Part shown: positions 1-12,800 of the stretch, piece by piece | How the letters are laid out: the number at the start of each line of letters is the position of its first letter | Numbering within the stretch: position 1 is the first letter of the stretch | Source of the DNA: Dimorphilus gyrociliatus | Lineage: Eukaryota > Annelida > Polychaeta > Dinophilidae | DNA: 64,000 bases | Reading direction: 5' to 3' | NCBI GenBank assembly: GCA_904063045.1 | Contig: CAJFCJ010000007.1 | Span: 4,161,404-4,225,403, forward strand | Notes under the pieces: generated by a model | The model's input: the letters and a program-made list of their open reading frames with translations, nothing else | Databases searched by the model: none | What the model was told of the DNA's origin: nothing | Translations under genes and position numbers: made by a program

Positions 1-498
1 CGTATTTGCTGCCACATATGTTCTCCCAGTCTCCCATCATTTTACAAGCTTACAATAACATGCCAATTTCCCTACTGTTAAGTTCCGTCAGACACTTAAT
101 TGAATCGTTGACTTTTTATCAGCTTATTTCATTTCTCTTCATTCATTTAAGATATATTTTAGAACCCCATAGATCTCTTCTATCTTCTTTTTTTCTTTTA
201 AGAGTTAGGCATTGTTCACATCGATCTAACTTCAAGTTAGCCATAATAACCACTTAATAATATAACTTTTTTCTTTTAAATTTTCAATTAGGGCTTTTCG
301 TCTTCTCCTTTTTGTTTATGTTTGGGGTTAAAATTTGTTTAAATTTTATCAAAAGTCCATAATCTTCTCAACCAGTGTCTCCATTCGCAAGAAAATTTCT
401 TATTTTTATTTTCAAGTCGAAACCAAACAAAACCAATACACCATATCATTTTTGCTTAAATTTTTCACATCAATTTACGCATCGTCTTCGATTTCTTC
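1..498. other. Left-edge sequence with no recognised gene
   Basis: This AT-rich stretch lies downstream of the last exon I can place for the minus-strand ACIN1-like gene. The open frames on the plus strand are low-complexity and lack homology I can recognise. It may hold the 3' UTR of the ACIN1-like gene, or an intron if that gene continues off the left edge. I looked on the minus strand for the RRM that full-length acinus carries and did not see it. Confidence 0.4.
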
Positions 499-2740
499 TT
501 ATTTTTCTCTAAATTCTTCAGGGATGCCAATATCCAATTTCTTTTCACCAAACTAACCATACACATGTAATACTCTGGTATTAATGATCTTTACAACTTC
601 TACAGTTAGAATTTTGCTGTTGTGCTGAGAATCAGGAAACACTTTATGTCTGACAACTATCCATGTAAGCAGCCAGTTCTATTTACCACTACGACCTTAA
701 ATCCTAGAGCTAATTGGTTTTGAACACTCACCTGGAATTTTTCCTCGTTTATGTCATCCTGAGGATCTTGTCTTTTGTCTTCCTCACTTTCATTACTAAC
801 ATTCTATGAAGTAAACAATATGGTATAAAGAGAACTTGAAATATATTTCTTAGAACAAACCCCTTGTCTTTCAGCAGTTGATTCAGATTTTGAGTCACTT
901 TCTCCCTCTGACGATGAACTCGATGATGTAACATTTTCAGTATTGGATTGTCTACCGCCTTGTAGGTCGCGAACTGCAGGCTCATCAAGTTTAGGCACAA
1001 CTGAATTTTAAAAATGACATAAAAAAACACCCATTGAACATTTGAACACTCACCTTTTCCTTGTTTTGATTTTTCCTGTTCTAATTTTTTCATTTCTCCT
1101 TCCTTCTCCTTAAGTATTCTCTCTTCTTTTTCTTTGCGAATTCTCTCTTCCTCTTTTTCTTTGCGAATTCTCTCTTCCTCTTTTTCTTTGCGAATTCTCT
1201 CTTCTTCTTTTTCTTTGCGAATCCTCTCTTCTTCTTTTTCTTTGCGAATCCTCTCTTCTTCTTTTTCTTTGCGAATCCTCTCTTCTTCTTCTTCTTTACG
1301 AATCATCTCTTCTTCTTTCTCTTTGCGAATTCTCTCTTCTTTTTCTTTGCGAATTCTCTCTTTTTCTTTCTCTTTGCGAATCCTCTCTTCTTCTTTCTCT
1401 TTTCGCATTTTCTCTTCTTCTTTCTCTTTTCGCATTTTCTCTTCTTCTTTCTCTTTTCGCATTCTCTCTTCTTCTTTCTCTTTTCGCATTTTCTCTTCTT
1501 CTTTCTCTTTTCGCATTCTCTCTTCTTCTTTCTCTTTTCGTATCCTCTCTTCTTCCTTCTCTTTGCGAATTCTCTCCTCCTCCTTCTCTTTGCGAATTTT
1601 CTCCTCCTCCTTCTCTTTGCGAATTCTCTCTTCTTCCTTCTCTTTGCGAATTCTCTCTTCTTCCTTCTCTTTGCGAATTCTCTCTTCTTCCATAAGTAAC
1701 CGATCTTCTTCTTCTTCTTTCAACCTTCGAGCGTCTTCTATCTCTTTTCTAGCTGCTTCCTCTCGCAGCCGTTTTTCTTCTTTCTCTTTTAGTTTCTTAT
1801 CTTTTTTTTTCTCTTTTGCTGATTTCTGTATTTCTTCCTTTTCATTGTCCTGATCACTCTGCTGAATCTCTTCTCTAGACTCCCCCATTGATGTATTTCC
1901 TACTGCTGAGAGAAATATGTCAGTTTATAATCAAAATATATATTTAAAAAGTTACATTTTTCCTCATCTGAAGAAGTTTGTTCAGGCTGAATTTTTCTCT
2001 TTACTTCTGTGCGAATAGATTAAATGTTATCAAAATTTAGTTGAATTTATCTACTTACTTTTACCTTCGTGTTTTTGAAAAGTATCACTATCAGATTGTT
2101 CATTCTCACTTTCCTTCTTCAAAACCTGATATTGTTCTTTTTCGTGTCGCATTTGTGTGTATGTTCTTTGTTGTTTTTCCAGGTATTGTTTTACAAAGTC
2201 GCTCTGTTCACCAACTGATTCCGATAACTAAATTTATAACAAATAAACTGTTCAAATGGTAAATATGCGTATCGGAAAATATCTAATTTTGGAACTAAGG
2301 AACTTCCAACATTATTTTCAAACCGATTAGTTTTTGAAGGTTTAAATTAAGACATGTAAAATTCAGATTTGATATACAAAAACAATCCACTGAGCAATTA
2401 TATATAATATTATAATAATATGAACAATCTTATGCTTGTAAGTCAAATATATGGAATATTTACCTTTCTATTAGGGATTTCATCCTCGCTGGCATCAGAA
2501 TGCAAACGTTCAATTCGCATTTTCTGTTTTTAAAGAAGGAGATTACCGATGTTTATATAAAATACATAAAAAGATGGCGGATAGAGCGATATAATGAAAA
2601 CAAACCGCTTTTAATCGTTTAATTAGCTCAGTTTTACTTCCACTCTTGGACAATCCACGACTTTCGAGCTCTTTCTTCAAATCAACAACCCTTAGCTCAT
2701 TTATGGCTTTACCGCCGATCTTAAATACTTCTTTTTCCAT
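499..2740 (-). CDS. ACIN1: Acinus-like SAP-domain nuclear protein (3' end uncertain)
   Basis: Acinus is a nuclear protein of the ASAP/PSAP complexes, linked to the exon junction complex, splicing and apoptotic chromatin condensation. Exon 1 (2740-2606) encodes a SAP domain with the core INELRVVDLKKELESRGLSK and then GSKTELIKRLK, very close to the acinus N-terminus. Exon 3 (2227-2065) contains DFVKQYLEKQQ, matching the conserved segment after the acinus SAP domain. Other exons are 2523-2464, 2006-1956, 1905-1054, 1000-861, 803-732 and a tentative last exon 552-499 ending in EEFREK-stop; all phases agree. Residues of the 1905-1054 exon are mostly a charged 9-residue repeat. The first ATG of the SAP frame is at 2740; the frame is open a little further upstream but has no ATG there. 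The RRM and RS-like tail expected in animals are not found before the window edge, so the true end may lie outside. The name rests on the first three exons. Confidence 0.75.
1083..1695 (-). repeat. 27-bp coding minisatellite in ACIN1-like gene
   Basis: About 22 tandem copies of a 9-residue unit, typically RIRKEKEEE, lie in one exon. Variants include KMRKEKEEE and RMRKEKEEE, and two units lose one glutamate. It should form a long charged single alpha helix or coiled coil. The complementary strand is also open and reads as a serine/leucine repeat, which is only the shadow of this array. Confidence 0.85.
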
Positions 2741-2950
2741 GTTTAACAACCTCCAGTGACTCGGAAGTTGTATCTGCTGCGTACTTGCCACTTCCTGTTT
2801 TTTACAGGCGCCATCTACAGGTAAGACGTTTATTGAAATAAACTGGTAAATATCTAAGCTAAACAGTAAAAGTGTACATAATCGTTAAGAATTCGTTTAT
2901 CATTATCTTTTAATAAAGTTGTCCATTTGTACTGAGCAAACTCTTTCACA
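2741..2950. promoter_or_regulatory. Divergent promoter region, ACIN1-like and PRPF31
   Basis: The two start codons face away from each other with about 210 bp between them, so both 5' UTRs and core promoters must share this interval. No TATA box at a convincing position was identified. A bidirectional housekeeping promoter is inferred from layout only. Confidence 0.45.
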
Positions 2951-4579
2951 ATGTCATTAGCAGATGAACTCCTAGCTGATTTAGGTAATAATTGAAATTA
3001 CATCATTAAAGAAAATGCAAAAATCACTTTGTTTGATATTCAGAGGATGCCGGGGATGAAGCTGTGGCTATGGATGATGAAATTGAGGACGTTTTGGAGA
3101 CTGGAGAGATGGAACAAGACGTTGATCAAAGAAGTATAAGATTTATTGCAAAGCTGCTTCATAGTGATCAAGTAATATTAAAGAATTCATGAAAATTACT
3201 ATAATCACGTAACGAAAATAATATTTTTCAGTTTCATGAGATGCTTATGAAAATCGAATTTTTTCAAGAAAAAAGTATACGAAAGCAAAGTAAGTCTTGG
3301 AATTTTTTTCCTCTAAGCCGATTAGCTTCTTTTCAAATTTGTAGTTATTGGACCTGTGGAATCTGATCCAGAATATCAGCTCATTGTAGAAGCTAACAAT
3401 ATGACCGTGGAAATTGATAATGAAATATCAATAATTCATAAATATGTCCGTGATATCTACCATAAGCGATTTCCTGAATTGGAGAGTCTCGTTCCCATTG
3501 CTTTAGATTATGTGAAGACTGTAAAAGAATTGGGAAACGAAATTACAGCTAGTAAATCATCTGAAGCGCTTAGTCAATTACTCACCCAAGCGACAATTAT
3601 GGTTGTTTCCGTTACGGCCAGTACTACTCAGGGTGAACCACTTGACGAAGAAGAGCTACAAAGAATTATGGAGGGTTGTGACATGGCTATAGATCTTGTA
3701 GAACATAAGGCTAATATATTAGAGTATGTCGAATCACGTATGATGCTCATAGCCCCTAACATGGCTGCTATAGTAGGAGCTTCCATTGCTGCTAAATTAA
3801 TGGGTATGGCAGGAGGTCTAACTGCTCTGTCAAAAATGCCAGCCTGTAATGTTTTACTCGTGGGAGCTCAAAGAAAAACTCTCTCTGGATTTTCCTCTAC
3901 AGCAATCAATCCACATACTGGTTTTGTTTTCTTCAGTGATATTGTTCAACGGTGTCCTCCAGACTTGCAAAAGAAAGCTGCCAAGCTGGTTTCAGCAAAA
4001 TGCACACTTGCGGCTCGAGTTGATTCTTGTCACGAATCACCTTCTGGATCAATTGGAGAAGACTTTAGAAAAGATATTGAAGAAAAATTAGGCAAAGCTC
4101 TCGAACCACCACCAGTTAAGCAAGTCAAACCTTTGCCAGCACCAATAGATCCATCCAGGAAAAAGAGAGGAGGACGACGTTATCGAAAAAGAAAAGAAAG
4201 ATTAGGAATGACTGAATTACGAAAGGCAACAAATCGTATGAACTTCGGAGAAATAGAGGAAGATGCTTACCAAGAGGATCTCGGATTTAGTCTTGGATCT
4301 GTTGGTCAAAATAAAACAGGAAGAATCAGAGGTCCACCAGTAGATTCAAAAACTAAGGCAAAAATCTCAAAAACACTTCAGAATAAATTGGCAAAACAAG
4401 GAACTATGAGTACATGGGGAGGTACTTCAACTGTTAAAAAAGCCGTTGGTGGTACAGCATCCAGCGTAGCGTTTACACCTTTACAAGGACTGGAAATTGT
4501 CAATCCACAGGCAGCAGAAAAGAGAATAGAAGAAGTAAATGCAAAATATTTCTCTGTTACAGCAAATTTCAAAAAATAG
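2951..4579 (+). CDS. PRPF31: U4/U6 small nuclear ribonucleoprotein Prp31
   Basis: Prp31 binds the U4 snRNA 5' stem-loop with the 15.5K protein and bridges U4/U6 to U5 in the tri-snRNP. Exons are 2951-2984, 3044-3171, 3232-3289 and 3345-4579, giving about 484 residues against about 499 in human. The NOSIC segment shows NNMTVEIDNEISIIHKYVRD followed by KRFPELESLVPIALDY, nearly identical to vertebrate Prp31. The Nop domain follows, with APNMAAIVGASIAAKLMGMA and GGLTALSKMPACNV and then LSGFSS. The C-terminal third has the basic stretch KKRGGRRYRKRKERLG and the conserved RMNFGEIEEDAYQEDLGFSL. The start MSLADELLADL is family-typical. It is divergent from the ACIN1-like gene and shares this window with SNRNP200 and a U4 RNA gene, its direct partners. 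Identification is secure. Confidence 0.97.
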
Positions 4580-4824
4580 TTAACAAAATTTGTTTTTGTT
4601 GTTTTATTATTACAAAATTAATAAAGATAATATGGAAATTGTTTTATAATTGTTATATTATATTTTCTTAAGAAGAAAAGCACTAATACAAAATTTGAAT
4701 CTCGTGCCAATTTAGTGCAGCATGTTTATTGAGGGAAACGGAAATATGCTTTTTAGTAAATGCGAGACTTTCAAACCGACCGGATCAATCGTATAGGTCA
4801 TTCTCTTTGCCGACGTCACGTCGT

Positions 4825-5439
4825 ATGATAAATTTATTTTGGTCAATTTTTGCTTATTTTTCTCCTGAAATGTCTAAACAACGTGAAAGAACTTTTCTCA
4901 TGTTGAAACCCGACGCCGTTCAGCGCGGTTTGGTCGGAGATATCATTGCCCGATTTGAAAAACGTGGTTACAAATTGGTAGCCTTAAAATTCATGAATGT
5001 AAGTATTGATATAATTCAATATCGCTCACATTAATAAATGATTTTTCTCAGGCATCTGAAGACCTTTTGAAAAGACACTATGCTGACTTATCGTCCAAAT
5101 CATTTTTCAACGGACTCATAAAATACATGAGCTCCGGTCCAGTAGTTCCAATGGTAAGATTTGATATGCTAAGAGCCACGTGTTCAATATAAAATTACTT
5201 TTTTTAAGGTTTGGGAAGGCAAAGATGTCGTCAAACAAGGCCGTAGCATGTTGGGTGAAACTAACCCTTTAGCCTCTTTACCCGGCTCTATTCGTGGTGA
5301 TTACTCCATCGATATCGGGAGAAATGTGTGCCATGGCTCTGACAGTACTGAATCTGCCAAGCATGAGATCAGCATGTGGTTTACTGAAAAGGAACTTGTT
5401 AACTGGGACAGCCATATGGATACCTGGGTCTACGAATGA
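4825..5439 (+). CDS. NME3: Nucleoside diphosphate kinase, NME3 type with hydrophobic N-terminus
   Basis: The enzyme transfers the gamma phosphate from ATP to nucleoside diphosphates through a phosphohistidine. Exons are 4825-4998, 5052-5153 and 5209-5439 (about 204 residues by span, with the kinase core of about 150). The active-site histidine is in [16 protein letters not shown]; the nucleotide-binding [12 protein letters not shown] and the Kpn-loop region are intact. An in-frame ATG at 4870 (MSKQRERTF) would give a cytosolic NME1/2-like protein, but the upstream in-frame ATG at 4825 adds [15 protein letters not shown], which resembles the hydrophobic leader of vertebrate NME3 that anchors it to the mitochondrial outer membrane. 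The end [14 protein letters not shown] also fits. I chose 4825 for this reason; the shorter form could also be made. It converges with ICE2, 144 bp away. Confidence 0.9.
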
Positions 5440-5583
5440 ATCTCTACACGGTTTCAGAAGAATTAGGTTCCAATGATAACATAAGTTTATGTATTTGAGA
5501 AAAGAATACAATTCTTTATTAAAACTGCGATATTCACTGTAGTAATAGTTAACACGTATTATTTCTAGTAAGACAAGCATTTG

Positions 5584-8500
5584 TCAGAAGTATTTCTTTT
5601 TATGTTTCTTTTTTGTCTTACGTCTCTTTGGCTGATTCTTAGCGTCTGGGGGATTGGGAAAATATTTAATAGAAAGTAATATTGCAGGAATGTGATTATA
5701 CCATAAGGTTCAAAAGTTGCCGGAATACGTCTGCCGTTTACGTGTTGCTCTAAAATCTGTGTAGTGTCTATTGGCCTCCAATCAATCTCTGGCCGATCTA
5801 TAGCTATCTGCTCTGGAATATGTGCCTCATGTAAATCGTATGCTCCCCTGTAAATGAGAATTCATAAAAAATAATTATTTTTATATCTATTAGTATAAGT
5901 GTATAGTGACCTCTCATCAGTGCTCCTTAACAGTTTAACGTAATCGGCTGCGCTATCATGATGTAATAGATAATGGCCTTCCTCTACCATATCAACGAGA
6001 TATTTAAGTATTTTATATAAGTTAGTAGTTGCTTTTTCGGGACTAAACACATTTAAAAAAGAAAAGAAATTATTTTGTTACCAATTATATAAACTCACTT
6101 GAAACTTGGTTCGTAAGACTGTTCAGGTCGCCAATTTTGCAAATTACATGGTTTCCAATTGAGAACTCTTGAGTAAAAAGGAGTGATATTAGCTGTGAGT
6201 GTTAAGGAAATGTCTTTCGTAAAATTTTATAAAATCAGTTTATTTAACCTTTTAATACTGTGGCTCCATTCCTAAGAAAAGAAGCAAGCCAGGTCCGGCA
6301 CATTTCACTATAGCCTTCTTGTTCAAAGCCGAATTGACTCTGGTATTCCAATTTTGGCATTATATGTAACTTTGTTAAATGCTGATGAAAAAGAAATTGA
6401 AATGTAAAAAAATTGAATATTCGGATGATTTGAACCGAAAAATTAAAAATCTTACCCTATTCTGACCTTTAAATGCTCCATGAACATTGTTTCTTACAAT
6501 TAAATCTAAATCGCCTAATTTCCATAACTTATAGGAAACAAAATCCTCTTTATATTTTTGAAAATTATCTTCAATTTCCTTTGTTGTATAGGTTTTTGGT
6601 GGTTCTTGACTCTTAGGATCTAAACGCAATAAGCAAACATAATAACTTTTAAGAAAATTAACATATACAGTAGCAAGCTTACGTACCCTCAGGAACTTTT
6701 GTCTCTTTTAAATCAGTTTCTGCCTTCGTTGATAATGCTTCATTTTGCTGCTTAAGAATTGTCTCCAGACTATAATAATTACCCATGTTACCAGTAGAAG
6801 AGTTGTAGAGGAAAGAACTAGAGACGTCAACCTCTTCGTTGTCACTTCCATCATCGCCACTTTCACTCCATTCGTCTGAACTTGATTCTTCAGCCTAAAA
6901 TAATTCATTTAACATTAATTGACAATTTAGCGCTATAATCAGTCGAATTAAATTGTAAATTTACTAACTACAACTAAATTCTTTAGAGATGATCCTTCGC
7001 TTTCATTCATTTTTGGGCTTGAATCTATAAAAAGCAAAATAAATATTATAAATTGAAATACTATCAGTTACAAACCCTGACTTGAGCATAGTAATTGAGA
7101 ATCCTTTGTTGTTGGGTTTATAACGGGTTGTTTTTTGGGAGATTCGTTTGACACTCCAGATATGGATCTATTCCGAAGTCGCATGCCTTTTGAAGGGCTA
7201 GAAATAGAATCTTCCTCCGAACTTTCTCCAAACAGGTTTTTCTTTGCTTTCTAGAGAAATAAACAACAGACAAACACTAAAATGAAGTATTAAACACTAG
7301 TCATATATACATCGTCCAAATTGGAAAACTTCTCATCTCCTTTATTGTCGCTGGTATCCCCGAATAGGTCCATCGTTAAATCTAATATTTTAAAACCAGA
7401 ATATCATTAATACAGTCTACATATTATATTTTACACAATATAACAGTTGTTTTTTAAAAAATTACCGTCGTTTGAACTTGACGGACTCTCTTTGGGCTTT
7501 ACTTCTGCTTGCTTTTTTGTTGAAGGGCGCTTTTTGAATGCTTTTGCATCGGGTTCTTGTGGTCTGGGTGTAATTGAGCGATTGCGTAGACACATTCCCT
7601 TACTAGACTCTGAAGTTTTATCACCAGCTGTTAGATCTTGTTTAATAGAAGCCTTTAAAGGTGACGCTGCAAAACATTTGAAAGAAATGTTTCAAATAGA
7701 CAACAGTTTAATTGTCCAAATATCAACATACTTGATTTTGTTTTACTATCATCCTTAGAATCGTCTCCTGAACTGTCTGTAATTTCTATTGACTTCTCTA
7801 TAAATAAATAATAATTGTTACTGTTATAATTAATATTGCTGTCATAATTAATAAATTTACGAGATTCTTTAGATTCTCTTTTTCCTCTTTTACTTCGACC
7901 ACAACCTGTAGGGTACTTAATACGTTCTCCTACCCCAAATATATCTTCATCGCTTACATAGTTATTTTCAAATATATCTCCATCTTTATCCTTTTCATTA
8001 ATGTCTTTATCTTTTTCTAGATTTTTTTTGTCAACCTTAGATCGAATGCTAATTAAACAAAAACAATGAAATAATACTATAAGTTATTACTTCTGTTTAC
8101 ATTACAAACCTTAAATCGCTATATTTTAATAAAAATGCCTTAAGAGATTCTTTGTGAAAAGCGTGATTCTTCTCTCTTGATGACATTGTTAAAGGAAGCA
8201 AAGGTTTATTAATAAAGAGAGTTTTTTTTCCATTTTTCATTCTCCTAACAGTAAAACAAATTTGCCAACCCCTCGGATAATTTTTATGAACATTATTATC
8301 TATTAAGCATGTTAAAGCTGATGACGATAAGACTATATCAACTTTTTGACTTTCAGCTAATTTTTCAGCATTAGCATCTTGGCTTATAATCTAAAAATTT
8401 TGAAAAGTTCAAGCTAGTTTTATTTTATTTTCATAGAAGAAAAAGCGTTCCTTACAGGATGATTTTGTCGTTTACTATTTCTTAGAGTTAATAAACGAGT

Positions 8501-9750
8501 ACCATACGTGGGGAGGCGAGGTTGTTTAAAACTTGATGGCAATATAACATCCCTCATTTTACCCTTTTTATAAATCAAAAATAAATTAAATTAATTCAAT
8601 TAAATTTACAAATATATAATACAAACTATTTCAAGCAGATTCTGCACCAAGTGAAGGCGAAATGATTGATCTTCACAGTCTGATTTTAAAGGTATATGAT
8701 GAATTTCTTCATAGAAGCGTGGATAAAGACTAACATACGATCTAAGCATGTCATATTTTCTCTATAGACAAAAAATAGAAGACACCATAGCGAATTTTGA
8801 TTTTGAATGAAAATATTAAAATATAGTAAGAATTACCCTTAAAAATTTCCTTGCACTTTGTTTAACGAATCCATATTCTTCTCTACATAGTCTCTTCGCC
8901 ATATTGCGCAGCCAATTTTGAAATTCATTTTGTTCAGAAACAATTTTCGATTTAAGAAACTGTCATCAGATAAATAATAATATATTTTATCATTAAGCAG
9001 TATTTAACAAATTAATAGTAGATGCAAACTTACCGTATATACTGTTAGATCTTTTACTGAAGGCTTTAGTTTATCTTCCAACATTGACTTGAACTTAATG
9101 GATAAATTGACAAATTCAGCATGTTGAGATGTTGAAAGGCAAGATTTTTTAGGATAAACATAATCAAAGTTGTATGGCTTAAAGTTAAAAGTTCTGAAAA
9201 GCAATATTTTAGATGATTCATTATTAGATATAATTCATTATAGTTATTGTAATAATAAACTAACTCTTGTAAGGGTCTTTTCCTTTTTTTTCGTTTATTT
9301 GGTTTTTGGGGTTGAGTCTTTAAAGACTCAGACCAAGGATGGTCAGCTGTAAAATAATGTGACTTTAGAAAAAGTTTACAATAATATTAAGAATAATGAA
9401 AAAAATTAAATGTAAAGTTTCCTTTTAAACTTTTAAAAATAGAACAGAGTTTTACTAATGTAAAAATTTGCTTTAAGAGATAAATAGTACTTTTTTCAGT
9501 TTCAGGGAGTTTACTATTGTTCTCAGACATTTTCTTTACTGCTTCAGACTCGTTTCGGATATCATGACGATTTTTAAGAAATGGCACAGATATAGTCTCA
9601 AAATTCTTGCTATATTCTTCATACTCATTCCAAGAAGCTGATTTTATGTCCGATTTAGGCCTATTGAGCGAAAATGGGTGGATAAATTAGCTTACTATCA
9701 AAAAAATTTAAAATAGAAAATAATTACCATTCAATTTTTAACGAAGACAT
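5584..9750 (-). CDS. ICE2: Little elongation complex subunit 2 (NARG2 family)
   Basis: ICE2 is a subunit of the little elongation complex, which promotes RNA polymerase II and III transcription of small nuclear RNA genes. The gene has many exons separated by short introns. The first is MSSLKIEW at 9750. An N-terminal conserved region near 9180-9030 contains PYNFDYVYPKKSCLSTSQHA and then EFVNLSIKFKSMLEDKL, corresponding to the RFSQREQRSYVDLLVKY region of vertebrate NARG2. The middle is acidic, serine-rich and disordered. The C-terminal NARG2_C domain (about 6630-5750) shows DFVSYKLWKLGDLDLIVRNN, then YLVDMVEEGHYLLHHD, and near the end NGRRIPATFEP, paralleling HGRIPCTFPP of human ICE2. The protein ends with the very basic KRRKTKKKHKKKYF. 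Individual middle exons are not all certain, but the family is clear. It is divergent from SNRNP200, with 95 bp between starts. Confidence 0.85.
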
Positions 9751-9845
9751 TTTATTCACTGAAATTTTCTGCCAAACGTCTGAAACAATTGAAAATAATA
9801 CAATTTTTACTGGTATTTAGTAATATTTTACGGTTGTGTACAACA
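9751..9845. promoter_or_regulatory. Very short divergent promoter, ICE2 and SNRNP200
   Basis: Only 95 bp separate the start codons of the two oppositely transcribed genes, so the 5' UTRs must be short and regulatory sequence must be shared or lie in first introns. SNRNP200 has a first intron of 335 bp, unusually long for this window, which could hold control elements. Confidence 0.5.
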
Positions 9846-12800
9846 ATGGCGGACGCTGCGGCGAGAAGTTTACAATACGAATATAAAGCGGTAATATTAT
9901 ATTTCGTTATTTATTCTTACGTGAAATGTAAAATTAAATTTCAAGATTATTTGTTGATATGGGCTATTAATTTAGTTACTAAGTATTTAATAAGAAATTT
10001 CGTTTATGAGCGATAATAAGTAATCATGTCTTGCGATCAAAGAACGCACAAGCGACGTTTTATGCAAGCAATCTCTTTATAATATTAGATAGCTATACGT
10101 ACGTCTAGGTATTTATTTGAAGCAAATCAAAATTATAATTTTGCTGTTTTATTTGAGATTGTTAACTTTTTCGAAACTCTTTCATATCCAAATTTCCATA
10201 ACGCTAATATTTTTTCCCCCCATAGAACTCAAATCTTGTACTTCAAGCTGATAGATCTTTAATTGAAAGAAGACCTAGAGATGAAGCCACTGGAGAAGTA
10301 TTGCCCCTTACGTCTGATGTTCTCAAAATTACTCGAATGGGAGATAAAGCCATTCGAGGAAAACCAACACAGAAATCAGAAGAACAGAAAGCAAAGAAGG
10401 CTAAAAAGTCGAAAGCAACTATCACTACCCACAGTAAAATAACAGGTCCCAGAGCTGGGGTGTTAGCGGAAGATGACGACTTAGCCACAGGCATTTTGTA
10501 CAGACCAAAAACCACAGAAACAAAAAGAACTTATGAGATTTTATTAAGTGTAATTAACGAAGCTATTGGAGATCAACCTAGAGATGTTTTATGTGGAGCA
10601 GCTGATGAGGTTTTATCTGTTTTAAAAACCGGAGATGTTCGCGATTCACAACGTAAAAGTGATATAGAATCTTTGCTTGGACCTTTACCAGATGAAAGAT
10701 TAGCTCTTTTAATGAATCTTTCAAAGAAATTGTCAGATTGGGGCGTTGAAGAAAACACACAGACATTAGGTGATACTGCAGTTGACGAAGACGGTATCAA
10801 TGTACAGTTTGAAGAAAGTGATAACGAAGATGAAGATGGAATGGGGGATGAAGTTCAAGAAGACGATGAAGATGATGATGAAGAGGGAATGGAAACTCAG
10901 GACAATATGACATTGTCAGCTAAATTAGGAGATATTTCTAGTTCAAAGAGTGAAACAGATATATTAAATCCACACGACGTTGACGCGTATTGGTTGCAGA
11001 GAAAATTAAGATCTCTGTACGATGATCCAGTGGTTGCTCAATCAAGAGCCGCAGATGTAATTCAAGCACTACAGGATGCTAATGACGAAAGAGATGTTGA
11101 AAATAAGCTCGTTCTCCTTCTTGGATTTTCCAATTTTGATCTCATTCGAACTATTCGAGCTAACCGAAATACAGTCTTATATTGCAGTCTTTTAGCACAA
11201 GCTCAATCAACAGCAGAGAAAGAAAAAATCGAAAAAATTATGAAGGAAGACCCTGAATTAGCTAAAATTTTGCATGTTTTAAAAGATACCCGGGGCAAAT
11301 CTGATATTGTTGTTGAAGAACAGAAGCGCCGGAAAGCTGACAGGCAACGTAAAATTGATCAGGAGATGGAATATGAAGATATGACGACGACAGAAGGGCC
11401 AACAGCTACAGTTGATCTGGATGATTTAATTTTCAACCAGGGTTCTCTACTTATGGCTAACAAAAAATGCGAATTACCTGATGGATCTGTAAGAAAGCAG
11501 CGAAAAGGTTATGAGCAGGTGCACGTTCCAAATCTTAAGCCAAAAGCTTTTGGAGATAGCGAAGAGTTAATACCTATTTCTAAGCTACCCAGTTATGCTC
11601 AACCTGCTTTTGAAGGCTATGAGAAACTGAACAGGGTTCAAAGTAAAGTATGTGATGCTGCACTTAACAATGATGAAAATCTTTTGGTTTGTGCGCCAAC
11701 TAGTTCTGGTAAAACTAATGTGGCACTTCTGACTATTTTGAGAGAAATAGGCAAGAATGTGAGAAGTGATGGAACTATTGATACTAGTAGCTTTAAAGCC
11801 ATTTATATTGCACCTATGCGATCATTGGTACAGGAAATGGTTGGCTCTTTTAGAAAGCGACTCGGAAATTACAACTTGGTTGTTGATGAACTTACAGGTG
11901 AACATCAATTGACCAGAGATCAATTAGTAAATACGCAACTAGTTGTTTGCACCCCTGAAAAGTGGGATATTGTTACTAGAAAAGGAGGAGCGCTTGCATA
12001 TACTACTCGGTTATTAATTATTGATGAAGTTCATTTGCTGCATGACGACCGTGGTCCAGTTCTCGAAGCTATTGTTGCTAGGACATTGCGTGCCAGTGAA
12101 GCTAAACAGGAGCATGTTAGAATTGTTGGACTTTCTGCCACCTTACCTAACTATGCCGACGTAGCCACTTTCCTTAGAGTTCCCGCTGATAAAGGACTAT
12201 TTCACTTTGATAACACTTTCCGACCTGTCTGCCTAGAGCAAAACATGATTGGTATTTCTGAAAAGAAAGCTGTTAAACGCTGGCAACTGATGAACGAATT
12301 GGTATACGAGCGACTAATGGCAGCGGCGGAAAAGAACAAGCAGGTTCTTATCTTTGTTCATTCAAGGAAAGAGACAGCAAAAACTGCTAGAGCCCTCCGG
12401 GATATGTGTATTGAAAAAGAAACTCTGAGTCAAGTAGTGAAACACGGTACAGCTGTAACAGAAGTTTTGCGCCAGGAAGCAGAGCATGTTAAAGACAAGA
12501 ACCTAAAAGAGTTATTACCGTATGGTTTTGCTATACATCATGCTGGTATGCAAAGAGTTGACAGAACGTTGGTAGAAGACCTGTATGCTGATCGTCATAT
12601 TCCCGTTTTAGTATCGACAGCAACATTAGCTTGGGGTGTTAATCTTCCTGCTCATACTGTCGTAATCAAAGGAACTCAAGTGTACAGTCCAGAAAAAGGT
12701 CGATGGACTGAGTTGGGCGCCTTAGACGTATTGCAGATGATGGGTCGTGCTGGTAGACCTCAATACGATAGTAAAGGTGTGGGAGTTTTAATAACTCATC

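Noticed and set aside
1134-1853. Long plus-strand frame of RILSSSFSL repeats
   Set aside because: It is the exact complement of the acinus RIRKEKEEE array and has no independent start context or homology.
7447-7758. Plus-strand 103-codon frame
   Set aside because: Antisense to an ICE2 exon; the minus strand gives a consistent Ser/Pro-rich linker with matching splice sites.
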